A DNA stretch of 64,000 nucleotides from UBA4782 sp034429195 (GTDB taxonomy: Bacteria; Chloroflexota; Anaerolineae; Anaerolineales; Anaerolineaceae): assembly GCA_034429195.1 (NCBI GenBank), contig DAOUGQ010000018.1:310001-374000 (forward strand), read 5' to 3'. The notes below the pieces were generated by a model. That model saw only the letters and a list, made by a program, of their open reading frames with translations, ran no database searches and was not told where the DNA came from. The translations under genes and the position numbers were made by a program. Shown one piece after another: positions 25,874 to 34,559 of the stretch. The stretch's first letter is position 1. Every line of letters begins with the position of its first letter.

Positions 25874-26762
25874 TCCTATGCCCATTTACCATTCTATTTC
25901 CATACCTGATTCACTTGATAATCTGCGAACTGTGTTACACACAGCTCCAGAAAACACCAGGATACTTGCTGGTGGTACGGATATCTTATTAGAATTGAAA
26001 CAAGATATCGAACCATCCATTGATTTAATGGTGGATGTGACTTCAATTCCAGAACTACAACGGTTTGAAGAAAATGAGGATCAATTATTCATTGGGGCTG
26101 CAGTTCCACTTTCCACTATTGCAGCTTCACCGGTAGTTGGAAAGTATGCCCTGGCATTGCAGGAAGCCTGTAGGTTGATCGGAGGTCCTCAGGTAAGAAA
26201 TGTTGCCACCCTTGGTGGGAATGTTGCACATGCTCTTCCCGCTGCAGACGGAAGTATATCGTTGTTATCCCTTGATGCAAGTGCACAAATCATGGAAACC
26301 AGCGGAAAAATTACCGTACGGAAACTTTCTGACCTCTATCTTGGACCAGGAAAAACTGCATTACTTCCAAAAGAGGTCATCATTGGTTTTCTTGTGAAGA
26401 AAACCAATCCGGGTCAGGGATCTGCATTTAAGAGAATAATGCGCCCACAGGGAGTTGCCTTACCAATCCTCAACATTGCTATTTGGGCAGAACGCACTGG
26501 TTTAACAATCCACTCCATCCGGATTGCTGTAGGACCGGGTGGTCCCATACCTACCAGATGCATTGAAACAGAGAGCTTCCTGTCTGGGAAAAGACCCGAA
26601 GAAGCAATCATAGATGAAGCTGCAGAAATTCTTTTGCGTAATATCAAGCTTCGTACAAGTGCACAACGCGCATCCGCGTCATATCGGAAACATCTATGTG
26701 TCCAGCTTTTTAAGGATGTACTTCTTGAAGCCTGGAATCGTTCTGGACAAATGAATTCATAG
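25863..26762 (+). CDS. Molybdenum hydroxylase FAD-binding subunit (hydroxylase 1)
   Basis: 299 residues of the CoxM/XdhB-type FAD-binding family. The FAD pyrophosphate loop is ILAGGTDILLELKQ (about 34-47) and the second FAD motif is GGPQVRNVATLGGNVAHALP (about 101-120). The C-terminal CO-dehydrogenase flavoprotein domain closes with LRTSAQRASASYRKHL. It passes electrons from the 2Fe-2S clusters of the next gene's product to an acceptor. It is the first gene of the 18-gene cluster. The start is uncertain: ATG 25863 lies in the structured leader, ATG 25878 is the alternative, and neither has a clear ribosome site. Confidence 0.92.
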   Translation: MSTDPMPIYHSISIPDSLDNLRTVLHTAPENTRILAGGTDILLELKQDIEPSIDLMVDVTSIPELQRFEENEDQLFIGAAVPLSTIAASPVVGKYALALQEACRLIGGPQVRNVATLGGNVAHALPAADGSISLLSLDASAQIMETSGKITVRKLSDLYLGPGKTALLPKEVIIGFLVKKTNPGQGSAFKRIMRPQGVALPILNIAIWAERTGLTIHSIRIAVGPGGPIPTRCIETESFLSGKRPEEAIIDEAAEILLRNIKLRTSAQRASASYRKHLCVQLFKDVLLEAWNRSGQMNS

Positions 26763-26773
26763 GGCATTACATT

Positions 26774-29581
26774 ATGAATACCGAAAAATATTCAATACAC
26801 TTTATTGTTAATGGAAAGGAAATTGATGTAGAGGTTAATGCATCAGAGATGCTTTCAGATGTGCTCCGCGAAAGACTGGGTTTGATCGGAACTAAAATTG
26901 GATGTAATGAAGCCGAATGTGGTGCCTGTACTGTAATCGTTAATGGCAAACCAATTCTGTCTTGTACATATCCTGCAGTTCGTGCAAATGGTAAAACTAT
27001 CTTGACGATCGAAGGATTAGCAAAAGAAACAAATGATGGGTTTGTCCTTCATCCTTTACAAGAAGCATTCATGAAGCATGGAGCTGTTCAATGTGGTTTC
27101 TGCATCCCCGGGCAAATAATGACTTCATACGCTTTATTACAGGAAAATCCTGATCCTTCTGATGAAGAGATCCGTTTTGCTTTGAAAGATACTCTCTGCA
27201 GGTGTGGCACCTACCCATCTATTGAAAGAGCTATACACTCTGCCGCAGAAACAATGAAGACAGGAAAGCCTGTTGCTTCTCCAGCGATAGACGATTCAAT
27301 CCGCGCACAAAAAGTCATTGGTCATACACATATTCGACCTGAAGCAATGGATAAAGTAACCGGTAAAGCTTTATTTACAGATGACTTGAAGTTTCCTGGA
27401 ATGTTGATTGGTGCCACGAAACGTTGTGGCATTCCACATGGAATTGTTTTAAAACTTGATGTTGAGGACGCCAGAAAAGTACCTGGAGTGGTTGCTGTAT
27501 TAACAGCCGATGACATTCCCGGACAGATCAACCATGGATTGGTAATCCAGGATTGGCCAACACTTATTGGGGTAGGTCAAAAAGTTCGTTATGTGGGAGA
27601 TGCTATTGCGATTATAGCTGCAGAAACAAAAGAGGCAGCACAAGAGGCACTAGATAAGATCAAAGTAGAATTCCAACCATTACCTGTGATTACAAGTGCG
27701 GTACAGGCAAATGAACCAGATGCTGAAAAGGTGCATGAAAATGGCAACCTGCTGAAACATATCAAGGTTCGTAAAGGTGATATCGAAAAAGGCTTTGCAG
27801 AATCCGAAATCATCATTGAGCGGACATATCATACTGGTATTGTTGATCATGCATTTATTGAACCGGAATGCAGTATTGCTCGTGTGACTGATGAAGGTCG
27901 TATTGAAGTGTATGTTGGATCACAGATCCCTTATCAGGACCGCAGTCAGGTGGCTGCGGTGATGAATATGCCAGAAGATCGCGTTCGGATCAAAGGAATG
28001 ATGATCGGTGGCGGGTTCGGTGGCAAGGAGGATATCATGGGGCAGATCCATGCTGCGTTATTAGCATGGAAAACAAAACGTCCAGTAAAGATCCTTTATG
28101 ATAGGCACGAATCTCTTGTGGTGCATCCAAAACGACATGCCACACAAATTACAGTGAAAATCGGGGCAAAACTAGATGGAACACTGATCGCTGTGAAAAC
28201 TGAATTATATGGTGATACAGGCGCTTACGCTTCTTTGGGCGAAAAAGTAATGACTCGTGCCACTACGCACTCAACCGGTCCATATTCTATTCCTCACGTT
28301 AAAGCTGATTGTTATGCAATGTATACCAATAATCCTCCGGCTGGGGCATTTCGTGGGTTTGGTGTACTACAATCCGCCTTTGCCGTTGAATCAACCATTG
28401 ATGAATTAGCAGAAGCCTTAAAAATTGATCCAATAGAAATAAGATTAAAGAATGCATTAAAAGTTGGAAGCATAACAAATACTGGTCAGCTTTTAAAAGA
28501 TAGCGTAGGTCTGATTGAGTGCATAGATAAAGCCTGTGCTGAAATGAAGCGATTAGGTGGACATGAACCATTTAAGGCAAAAATTGATCCACAGAATCCC
28601 AATCTCGTCCGTGCATGGGGGTTGGCAGTTGCATTCAAGAATACTGGACTGGGTGGAGGTGCTCCTGATAAAGCGGGAGCAGAAGTTGAACTCTTCCCAG
28701 AAGGTATAGTTGAAGTAAGAACATCATCAGCAGAACTTGGACAAGGCCTGGTAACCGTGCTACAGTTAATTGCTGCTGAAGAATTGGGTATGAAAGCTAA
28801 AGATGTAAAGGTGTATCTTTCTGATACTGATAAAACTCCTGATGGAGGTCCTACCACTGCTTCAAGACAAACTTATGTTACTGGAAATGCTGTGAAAGGT
28901 GCAGCAGCTGCATTACGTGACAATATCACAAGTGTTCTTGCTGAACGTTATGATATTGCACCAGACAAGGTGAAATTCATCGAAGGATTGGCACAAGTTG
29001 GCGAAAAAGTCCTTACTTTGGGTGAAATTGCGCATATTATGCAGCAAGAAGGGAAAAAGCTCACCGGTTTATATGAGTATTGGGCACCGAAAACCATGCC
29101 ATTAGGTGAAGGTGGGGATATGCATTTCGCATATTCATATGCAGCGCAAGCCGCTGAGGTGGAAGTCAATACCATCACTGGTGAAGTAAGAGTATTGCGA
29201 GTTATTTCAGCAAATGATGTCGGTACTGCCATCAACCCTCTTGGTCTGAAAGGGCAGGTAGAAGGTGGTGTGATCATGGGGTTAGGAAATGCATTAACGG
29301 AAAAGTTTATTGTCAAAGATGGATATGTCATTACCGACAGGTTGGCAAAATACAGGATCCCATCCATAGCAATAACACCTGAGATCATTCCCATTATCGT
29401 GGAGCATCCCACTAATGATGGGCCTTTTGGGGCAAAGGGCGTGGGTGAAGTAGTGAGCATCCCCACAACTCCAGCAATTACGAATGCAATTTATAATGCA
29501 GTAGGTGTGCGCGTGCGCTCGTTACCCGTAGATCAGGAATTAATAGCAAGCGAATTGAATAATTTCCAAATAGGAGGGTAA
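26774..29581 (+). CDS. Molybdenum hydroxylase 1: fused 2Fe-2S and molybdopterin subunit
   Basis: 935 residues. The plant-type 2Fe-2S cluster has Cys44, 49, 52 and 64 (GCNEAECGACTV); the second, helical cluster has Cys107, 110, 142 and 144 (QCGFC and CRCG). From about residue 180 comes the xanthine dehydrogenase-type Mo domain: GGGFGGKED, GAFRGFGVLQSAF (substrate-site Arg), GQGLVTVLQ and FGAKGVGEVV, whose Glu is the catalytic base. It hydroxylates a carbon of an aromatic N-heterocycle or aldehyde using water. With the FAD subunit 12 bases upstream it makes a complete enzyme. The following SsnA-like gene suggests purine-like substrates; this is inference. Confidence 0.93.
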   Translation: MNTEKYSIHFIVNGKEIDVEVNASEMLSDVLRERLGLIGTKIGCNEAECGACTVIVNGKPILSCTYPAVRANGKTILTIEGLAKETNDGFVLHPLQEAFMKHGAVQCGFCIPGQIMTSYALLQENPDPSDEEIRFALKDTLCRCGTYPSIERAIHSAAETMKTGKPVASPAIDDSIRAQKVIGHTHIRPEAMDKVTGKALFTDDLKFPGMLIGATKRCGIPHGIVLKLDVEDARKVPGVVAVLTADDIPGQINHGLVIQDWPTLIGVGQKVRYVGDAIAIIAAETKEAAQEALDKIKVEFQPLPVITSAVQANEPDAEKVHENGNLLKHIKVRKGDIEKGFAESEIIIERTYHTGIVDHAFIEPECSIARVTDEGRIEVYVGSQIPYQDRSQVAAVMNMPEDRVRIKGMMIGGGFGGKEDIMGQIHAALLAWKTKRPVKILYDRHESLVVHPKRHATQITVKIGAKLDGTLIAVKTELYGDTGAYASLGEKVMTRATTHSTGPYSIPHVKADCYAMYTNNPPAGAFRGFGVLQSAFAVESTIDELAEALKIDPIEIRLKNALKVGSITNTGQLLKDSVGLIECIDKACAEMKRLGGHEPFKAKIDPQNPNLVRAWGLAVAFKNTGLGGGAPDKAGAEVELFPEGIVEVRTSSAELGQGLVTVLQLIAAEELGMKAKDVKVYLSDTDKTPDGGPTTASRQTYVTGNAVKGAAAALRDNITSVLAERYDIAPDKVKFIEGLAQVGEKVLTLGEIAHIMQQEGKKLTGLYEYWAPKTMPLGEGGDMHFAYSYAAQAAEVEVNTITGEVRVLRVISANDVGTAINPLGLKGQVEGGVIMGLGNALTEKFIVKDGYVITDRLAKYRIPSIAITPEIIPIIVEHPTNDGPFGAKGVGEVVSIPTTPAITNAIYNAVGVRVRSLPVDQELIASELNNFQIGG

Positions 29582-29583
29582 AG

Positions 29584-30933
29584 ATGCTGATCACCAACGG
29601 AAAGCTCATTACCTGGGATGAGCCCAACCAGATTCTCGAAGGAAGCGCTATTTTAATCCAGGATGGCATGATAAGAAAAATTAGCAACCAGGAAGAATTA
29701 ATCCAGAAATATCCTGCAGAGGAACGTCTGGATGCCAAAGGGCAATATGTGATGCCAGGGAATATTTGTGCACATACCCATTTTTATGGAGCATATTCCC
29801 GCGGGATGGCGATCCCTGGTTCTGCACCCGATAGTTTCCCAACAATACTTGAAAAATTGTGGTGGCCATTGGACAGATCATTGACGCTTGAAGATGTGAA
29901 ATATTCAGCATATGTGTGCATTCTCGAAGCCATTCAACATGGTACGACTACTTTAATCGATCATCATGCTTCGCAAAATGCTATCAGGGGTTCTTTGGAA
30001 GAAATCGCAAAAGTTGTTGGAGAAACAGGTGTCCGGGCTTCATTATGCTATGAAGTGACTGACCGTGATGGTGATGAACGCACACAGCAAGGAATCGAAG
30101 AAAATCTCGTAAATGTTGAATATGTAAAGAAAGAAAAACCTTTTGACGGAAGGCTGTCTGCCACATTTGGCCTACATGCAAGCCTGACTTTATCCGAGAA
30201 AACTCTTGAAAAATGCCGAAAAGCCTGCCCAGATAATGTTGGTTTTCACATTCATGTTGCTGAACATTCTGTTGATCAATACGCAACTTTAGAAAAAACT
30301 GGTGTAAGAGTCGTAGATAGATTAAAAAAGCATGGAATTCTTGGACCAAAAACTATTGTCGTCCATGCAGTCCATATCGACGGCCGAGAAATGGAATTGC
30401 TTCGCGATAGTCATACCTGGGTGACTCACCAGCCGCGTTCGAATATGAATAATGCGGTTGGTATTTCACAGGTGGAATCGATGTTGCGAATGGGAATACC
30501 AGTTTGTTTGGGAAATGATGGCTTTTCTAACGCGATGTGGGAAGAGTGGAAGACCTGTTATCTGGTTCACAAGTTGTGGAACCTTGATCCAAGGAGAATG
30601 GGTGGATACTCTATTCAACAGATAGCTGCATACAATAACTCGTTGCTGGCTACTCAGCAATTTGGTGGAGAGACGATCGGAAAACTTGTTGAAAATGCCA
30701 GGGCAGACATTATTCTTGTCGACTATAAACCCTTTACCCCTGTTACTGCAGGAAATCTTCCCTGGCATATCGTTTTCGGATTTCATGAAAGTATGGTAAC
30801 AACAACTATTGTGAATGGAAAAATTTTGATGAAGAACAGGGAAATATTAACGGTGGATGTGGAAAAAGTATTTGCAGAAGCGCAAAAATGTGCTCCTGAA
30901 TTATGGCATCGATACCAACAACAATTTTCATAA
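29584..30933 (+). CDS. ssnA: SsnA-like amidohydrolase/deaminase
   Basis: 449 residues, amidohydrolase superfamily. The metal-binding AHTHFYG is near residue 63, TTLIDHHASQN near 122, FHIHVAEHS near 222, VVHAVHIDG near 260 and the catalytic Asp in CLGNDGFSN near 304. WWPLDRSLTLEDV and ASLCYEVTDRDGDE are typical of SsnA, a putative aminohydrolase that occurs with purine and selenium-dependent molybdenum hydroxylase genes in E. coli and clostridia. It probably deaminates or opens a heterocycle before or after hydroxylation. An 8-oxoguanine- or adenosylhomocysteine-type deaminase is an alternative. It begins 2 bases after hydroxylase 1. Confidence 0.82.
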   Translation: MLITNGKLITWDEPNQILEGSAILIQDGMIRKISNQEELIQKYPAEERLDAKGQYVMPGNICAHTHFYGAYSRGMAIPGSAPDSFPTILEKLWWPLDRSLTLEDVKYSAYVCILEAIQHGTTTLIDHHASQNAIRGSLEEIAKVVGETGVRASLCYEVTDRDGDERTQQGIEENLVNVEYVKKEKPFDGRLSATFGLHASLTLSEKTLEKCRKACPDNVGFHIHVAEHSVDQYATLEKTGVRVVDRLKKHGILGPKTIVVHAVHIDGREMELLRDSHTWVTHQPRSNMNNAVGISQVESMLRMGIPVCLGNDGFSNAMWEEWKTCYLVHKLWNLDPRRMGGYSIQQIAAYNNSLLATQQFGGETIGKLVENARADIILVDYKPFTPVTAGNLPWHIVFGFHESMVTTTIVNGKILMKNREILTVDVEKVFAEAQKCAPELWHRYQQQFS

Positions 30934-30949
30934 ACACTTGGAGGCTGAT

Positions 30950-31636
30950 GTGACTGATTTACCTGCAATAAAAACAATAGGTATCTTGGGCGGCACTGGA
31001 AAAGAAGGAAAGGGTTTAGCTTTTCGTTGGGGGCGTGCAGGATATAAGATTCTCATTGGTTCACGAAATTTAGAGAAAGCATTAAATGCAGCAAATGAGA
31101 TAAAAGGTATTTTGGGGCAATCTGCTAATGTTTCTGGCTTAACGAATGCTGAAGTTGCAAAGCAAAGTGATATTGTTGTTCTAACCGTACCTTTTGCTGC
31201 ACAGAAAGATACTCTGGAAGCAATAAAATCAGATCTGCAGGGAAAAATCCTGATCAATGTATCCGTTCCGCTTGTTCCGCCAAAGGTTACCAAAGTTCAA
31301 ATGCCTCCTGAAGGCAGTGCTGCAATGCAGGCTCACTTGGTTTTAGGAGAAGGAGTGGAAGTTGTAGCAGCCTTCCAGAACATTTCCTATGAAAATCTAT
31401 TGACACAAGAAGATGTCAATTGTGACGTGCTTGTATGCGGAACCAGTAAAGCTGCACGTGAAGTTGTTTTGAAACTTATTGAGGAAGCGGGATTGATTGG
31501 TTGGGATGCTGGACCTATCGAGAATGCAGTAGTAGTAGAAGGACTGACTTCTGTTTTGATTGGAATCAATAAGCAATATAAAGTCGAAACCTCTGGTATT
31601 CGAATTACTGGTGTTGATAGAAAGGTTTCTTTATGA
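30950..31636 (+). CDS. npdG: F420-dependent NADP oxidoreductase (NPDG family)
   Basis: About 228 residues. The NADP-binding motif is GILGGTGKEGKGLAFRWGRA (G-G-T-G-x-x-G), with IGSRNLEKA just after strand 2, and VVLTVPFAAQ and VSVPLVPPK around the F420 site, as in archaeal F420H2:NADP oxidoreductase. It moves hydride between F420H2 and NADP. I choose the GTG at 30950 because GGAGG ends six bases upstream and the Rossmann fold follows at once; a longer reading from 30857 would run 77 bases into ssnA. The stop overlaps the cofE ATG (4 bases). Confidence 0.88.
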   Translation: MTDLPAIKTIGILGGTGKEGKGLAFRWGRAGYKILIGSRNLEKALNAANEIKGILGQSANVSGLTNAEVAKQSDIVVLTVPFAAQKDTLEAIKSDLQGKILINVSVPLVPPKVTKVQMPPEGSAAMQAHLVLGEGVEVVAAFQNISYENLLTQEDVNCDVLVCGTSKAAREVVLKLIEEAGLIGWDAGPIENAVVVEGLTSVLIGINKQYKVETSGIRITGVDRKVSL

Positions 31637-32400
31637 GTTTAACTTTAACCGCAATCCCGAATTTCCCCCTGGTTAAGCCAGGGGATGATATTGCTGGACT
31701 GATTCTTTCAGCGACATCTGGTGCAGGTATTGAAATACAAGATGGTGATATTCTTGTTTTGGCACAGAAGATAGTGTCAAAAGCAGAAGGTAGACTGGCA
31801 AATCTTTCGGAAATAACACCTTCGGAACAAGCGCTAGCCCTTGCAGAAAAAACAGGGAAAGATGCCCGGATGGTAGAATTGGTATTAAGTGAAAGCAATA
31901 AAGTATTACGATATCGAACAAACGTCCTTATTGTTGAACACAAATTAGGGTTTGTTTGTGCAAATGCAGGGATTGACCATTCTAATGTAGAAGGTTTGTA
32001 TGGGAATTCAGATGAATGGATGTTATTGCTTCCGAAGAATCCCGATGCATCAGCAGAAGCGATCCGAAGAAAGATAGAATATCAAACTCACACGCGAATA
32101 GGTGTGATGATCATAGATTCGCATGGTCGTGCTTGGCGAAATGGTACATTGGGGACTGTAATCGGTCTTTCAGGGATGCCTGGTCTGGTTGATCTACGTG
32201 GTAAACCAGATCTCTTTGGTTTCAAGTTGAAGATCACCCAGGTGGCTGCTGGTGACGAACTTGCTGCAGGTGCTTCCTTAATAATGGGACAGGCAAGCGA
32301 AGGTACCCCAGTAGTTCACGTAAGAGGTTTTCCTTATCCGTTAAGAGAAGGAAGCTTGAAAGAACTCATACGACCAGAAAATGAGGACATGTTTAGATAA
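31633..32400 (+). CDS. cofE: Coenzyme F420-0:L-glutamate ligase CofE
   Basis: 255 residues, the single-domain CofE form without the nitroreductase domain of actinobacterial FbiB. Family motifs are DGDILVLAQKIVSKAEG, CANAGIDHSNVEG, RIGVMIIDSHGRAWRNGTLG and IGLSGMPGLVDLRGKPD. It adds glutamates to F420-0 using GTP and a divalent metal. It overlaps npdG by 4 bases and the 2H phosphoesterase gene by one base. Together with cofD and cofC just downstream it supplies the tail-forming half of F420 synthesis; FO synthase (cofG/cofH or fbiC) is not in the window. Confidence 0.95.
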   Translation: MSLTLTAIPNFPLVKPGDDIAGLILSATSGAGIEIQDGDILVLAQKIVSKAEGRLANLSEITPSEQALALAEKTGKDARMVELVLSESNKVLRYRTNVLIVEHKLGFVCANAGIDHSNVEGLYGNSDEWMLLLPKNPDASAEAIRRKIEYQTHTRIGVMIIDSHGRAWRNGTLGTVIGLSGMPGLVDLRGKPDLFGFKLKITQVAAGDELAAGASLIMGQASEGTPVVHVRGFPYPLREGSLKELIRPENEDMFR

Positions 32401-32939
32401 TGTTGGCAATCGCTTCATTGGTCAGTTTGAATACAGGTCCCAGAAGTAAAGCACTTTGGGACTCTATTGAAGATCGATGCAGTGCTTTTGGATATACTAG
32501 AACTCGAATTCCCCATTTCTCATGGCAAGTCGCAAAAGATTATGATCTTCAATCGATGCTTCCAACAATGGAAGACCTAGTATCAACTTGGAAAGAATTT
32601 TCGATAAACACAGCAGGTTTGGGTTTATTCACAGGAGAGTACCCTGTCCTATATTTGCCAATAATTAAAACACAAAACTTGCTTGAAAAGCATAAGGAGT
32701 TATGGAATCTCTGTTCCAGCTTTGGAACAGAAATAAGTTCGATGTACGAACCTGAAAACTGGTTGCCACATATTACCCTTGTTCATCAAGGATTTTCGTT
32801 AGATAGCGTGACATGTATCATAAAAGATTTATACTTACAAAAGATTAGCTTTGAATTTCTCGTTAAAAAGATCGAAATTATTTTTCAAGAAAACGGAAAC
32901 GAAGGAATTAAAGCTGAAATATTGTTACAGAAAGGGTAG
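32400..32939 (+). CDS. 2H phosphoesterase (LigT/2'-5' RNA ligase-like)
   Basis: 179 residues with the two His-x-Ser/Thr motifs of the 2H superfamily: H39-F-S41 in IPHFSWQV and H124-I-T126 in LPHITLVHQ. The family hydrolyses or forms 2',5' or cyclic phosphodiesters in RNA and small molecules. It is locked into the F420 genes, with a one-base overlap (TAATG) with cofE and 3 bases before cofD. Since F420 contains a phosphodiester between the flavin-like part and the lactyl tail, a role in editing or turnover of F420 intermediates is an attractive but unproven inference. General RNA or nucleotide repair is the alternative. Confidence 0.8.
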   Translation: MLAIASLVSLNTGPRSKALWDSIEDRCSAFGYTRTRIPHFSWQVAKDYDLQSMLPTMEDLVSTWKEFSINTAGLGLFTGEYPVLYLPIIKTQNLLEKHKELWNLCSSFGTEISSMYEPENWLPHITLVHQGFSLDSVTCIIKDLYLQKISFEFLVKKIEIIFQENGNEGIKAEILLQKG

Positions 32940-32942
32940 AAA

Positions 32943-33878
32943 GTGAAAATAACTGCTTTAGCTGGTGGAGTCGGTGGTGCAAAACTTGCAGATGGATTGG
33001 CAAGAAGTCTCTCAGCAGATGAGTTAACCGTTATAGTCAATATTGGCGATGATTTTGATTACTTTGGATTTCACATCTGCCCTGATCTAGATACTGTATG
33101 TTATACACTAGCAGGTATGGCAAATCCTGATACAGGCTGGGGGAGAGCTCACGAAAGCTGGGTGGTATTGGATAATATCAGCAAGTTGGGTGGGCCAGCC
33201 TGGTTCCACCTGGGCGATCAGGATATCGCCACACATATTGAAAGAACCAGGCGATTGAAAGCTGGAGAAAGTCTCAGTCAGGTAGTAAAAGCATTTTGTA
33301 AAGCATGGGGGATTAGAGTAAATGTACTTCCAATGAGCGATCAGGATGTTCGCACGATCGTGCAAACAAAAGGGTTGGGAGAACTTGAATTTCAAGATTA
33401 CTTTGTGCGGAATCTTTGTGAGCCAGAGGTAACGGGTTTCCGATTTCAAGGAATTGAAACCGCCATGCCGGCCCCGGGTGTAATCGATGCTATCCGTCAG
33501 GCTGATTATGTCATCATTTGTCCATCAAATCCCTGGGTAAGTATTGCCCCTATTCTTTCTGTTGCTGGAATTCGGCAGGAGATACGAAAAAAGGTTGTCG
33601 TGGCAGTCTCTCCTATTATTGGTGGGCAAGCAGTAAAAGGACCAGCAGCGAAAATGTTCCATGAGCTGGGTATCGAAGCAAGCGCCATGGCTGTAGCTTC
33701 ACAGTACAAAGATTTCTTAAAAGGGTTCGTGCTAGACACTTTGGATACCAGCAACATCGATGCAATAAAGCAGTGGGGTATAATTCCACTCGTATCTGAC
33801 ACTTTAATGAAGACCATTGAAGATCGTAAACGGCTGGCAACTGAAATACTCTCTTTCTGTTATGCAATCAACCAATAA
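32943..33878 (+). CDS. cofD: CofD/FbiA family 2-phospho-L-lactate transferase
   Basis: 311 residues. Signatures are ALAGGVGGAKLADGLARSL at the N-terminus, VNIGDDFDYFGFHICPDLDT near 30-50, YTLAG and CPSNPWVSIAPIL in the middle. CofD joins the activated phospholactyl (or phosphoenolpyruvyl) group from the CofC product to FO, giving F420-0 or its dehydro form. Which 3-carbon acid is used cannot be read from this sequence. The start is GTG at 32943, 3 bases after the 2H phosphoesterase stop; an ATG alternative would remove the nucleotide-binding loop. Confidence 0.94.
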   Translation: MKITALAGGVGGAKLADGLARSLSADELTVIVNIGDDFDYFGFHICPDLDTVCYTLAGMANPDTGWGRAHESWVVLDNISKLGGPAWFHLGDQDIATHIERTRRLKAGESLSQVVKAFCKAWGIRVNVLPMSDQDVRTIVQTKGLGELEFQDYFVRNLCEPEVTGFRFQGIETAMPAPGVIDAIRQADYVIICPSNPWVSIAPILSVAGIRQEIRKKVVVAVSPIIGGQAVKGPAAKMFHELGIEASAMAVASQYKDFLKGFVLDTLDTSNIDAIKQWGIIPLVSDTLMKTIEDRKRLATEILSFCYAINQ

Positions 33879-33887
33879 GGTGGGCAC

Positions 33888-34559
33888 ATGAGCCATTGGA
33901 TATGTGTTCCAATAAAACCATTTGAATATGGAAAATCGAGACTGGAAGAATTGCTGACCTTTGAGCAGCGAATTAGATTAAATCGCGCTTTGTTTTCTCA
34001 TACATTAAAAGCTATCCAACAATCCAAATGGTCAAATAATGGAATAGTAATAAGTAAAGGAAGTGAAGCCCTCCAAATTGCAAGGAGGTTTGGATTTTTA
34101 ACAATTATCGAGAATCCCCCTTACGGGTTAAATCGTTCACTAAGGAAAGTAATAAAAGAGTCAATTCTCGAATCAGCCACAAGCCTTACAATAATTCCTT
34201 CAGATTTACCCTTACTTACGACGGAAGAATTAAATGATTTGTTTGATTTAAGGATCAAGCAGAATGGATTGATCATCGTGCCAGATCAAAAAATGGAAGG
34301 AACCAATATTCTTTCTATCATGCCTCTGGATTCTATCTCATTCCAATATGGAAGAGATTCCTTTCAAAAGCATATAAATTCTGCCAGATCTGCTTCGATC
34401 CAAGTAACAATACAAGAATCAATATTATTAGGAATAGATCTGGATACAGAAGCTGACCTCATAGAAATACTTGCCATTAATCCTAACATTATTGATGAAA
34501 TTCCTGAACTTGGTAGTTTACAAACTGTTATACAACCTAAAGGAGTGAGAAATGAATAA
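33888..34559 (+). CDS. cofC: 2-phospho-L-lactate guanylyltransferase CofC
   Basis: 223 residues, small nucleotidyltransferase. Motifs are VPIKPFEYGKSRLEELLT at the N-terminus (binding the GTP phosphates), IIPSDLPLLTTEEL in the middle (metal-binding Asp) and LGIDLDTEADL near the end. CofC activates phospholactate or phosphoenolpyruvate with GTP and releases pyrophosphate, which the CBS-type pyrophosphatase encoded later in the same cluster could remove. AGGTGGG precedes the ATG. Its last 8 bases overlap the LLM-class gene (ATGAATAA). Confidence 0.92.
   Translation: MSHWICVPIKPFEYGKSRLEELLTFEQRIRLNRALFSHTLKAIQQSKWSNNGIVISKGSEALQIARRFGFLTIIENPPYGLNRSLRKVIKESILESATSLTIIPSDLPLLTTEELNDLFDLRIKQNGLIIVPDQKMEGTNILSIMPLDSISFQYGRDSFQKHINSARSASIQVTIQESILLGIDLDTEADLIEILAINPNIIDEIPELGSLQTVIQPKGVRNE

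Noticed and set aside
28948..29466. 172-codon open frame opposite hydroxylase 1
   Set aside because: Antisense shadow of the conserved Mo domain; no recognisable motif.
29584..30933. Selenoprotein or selenium-dependent hydroxylase system
   Set aside because: No in-frame TGA was needed for any gene, and the partner genes of the E. coli selenium-type cluster (yqeB, ygfK) are absent; the SsnA similarity alone is not enough.
30857..30949. Longer N-terminus for the F420:NADP oxidoreductase
   Set aside because: It overlaps ssnA by 77 bases and places 31 extra residues before the Rossmann motif; the GTG at 30950 has a clear GGAGG.
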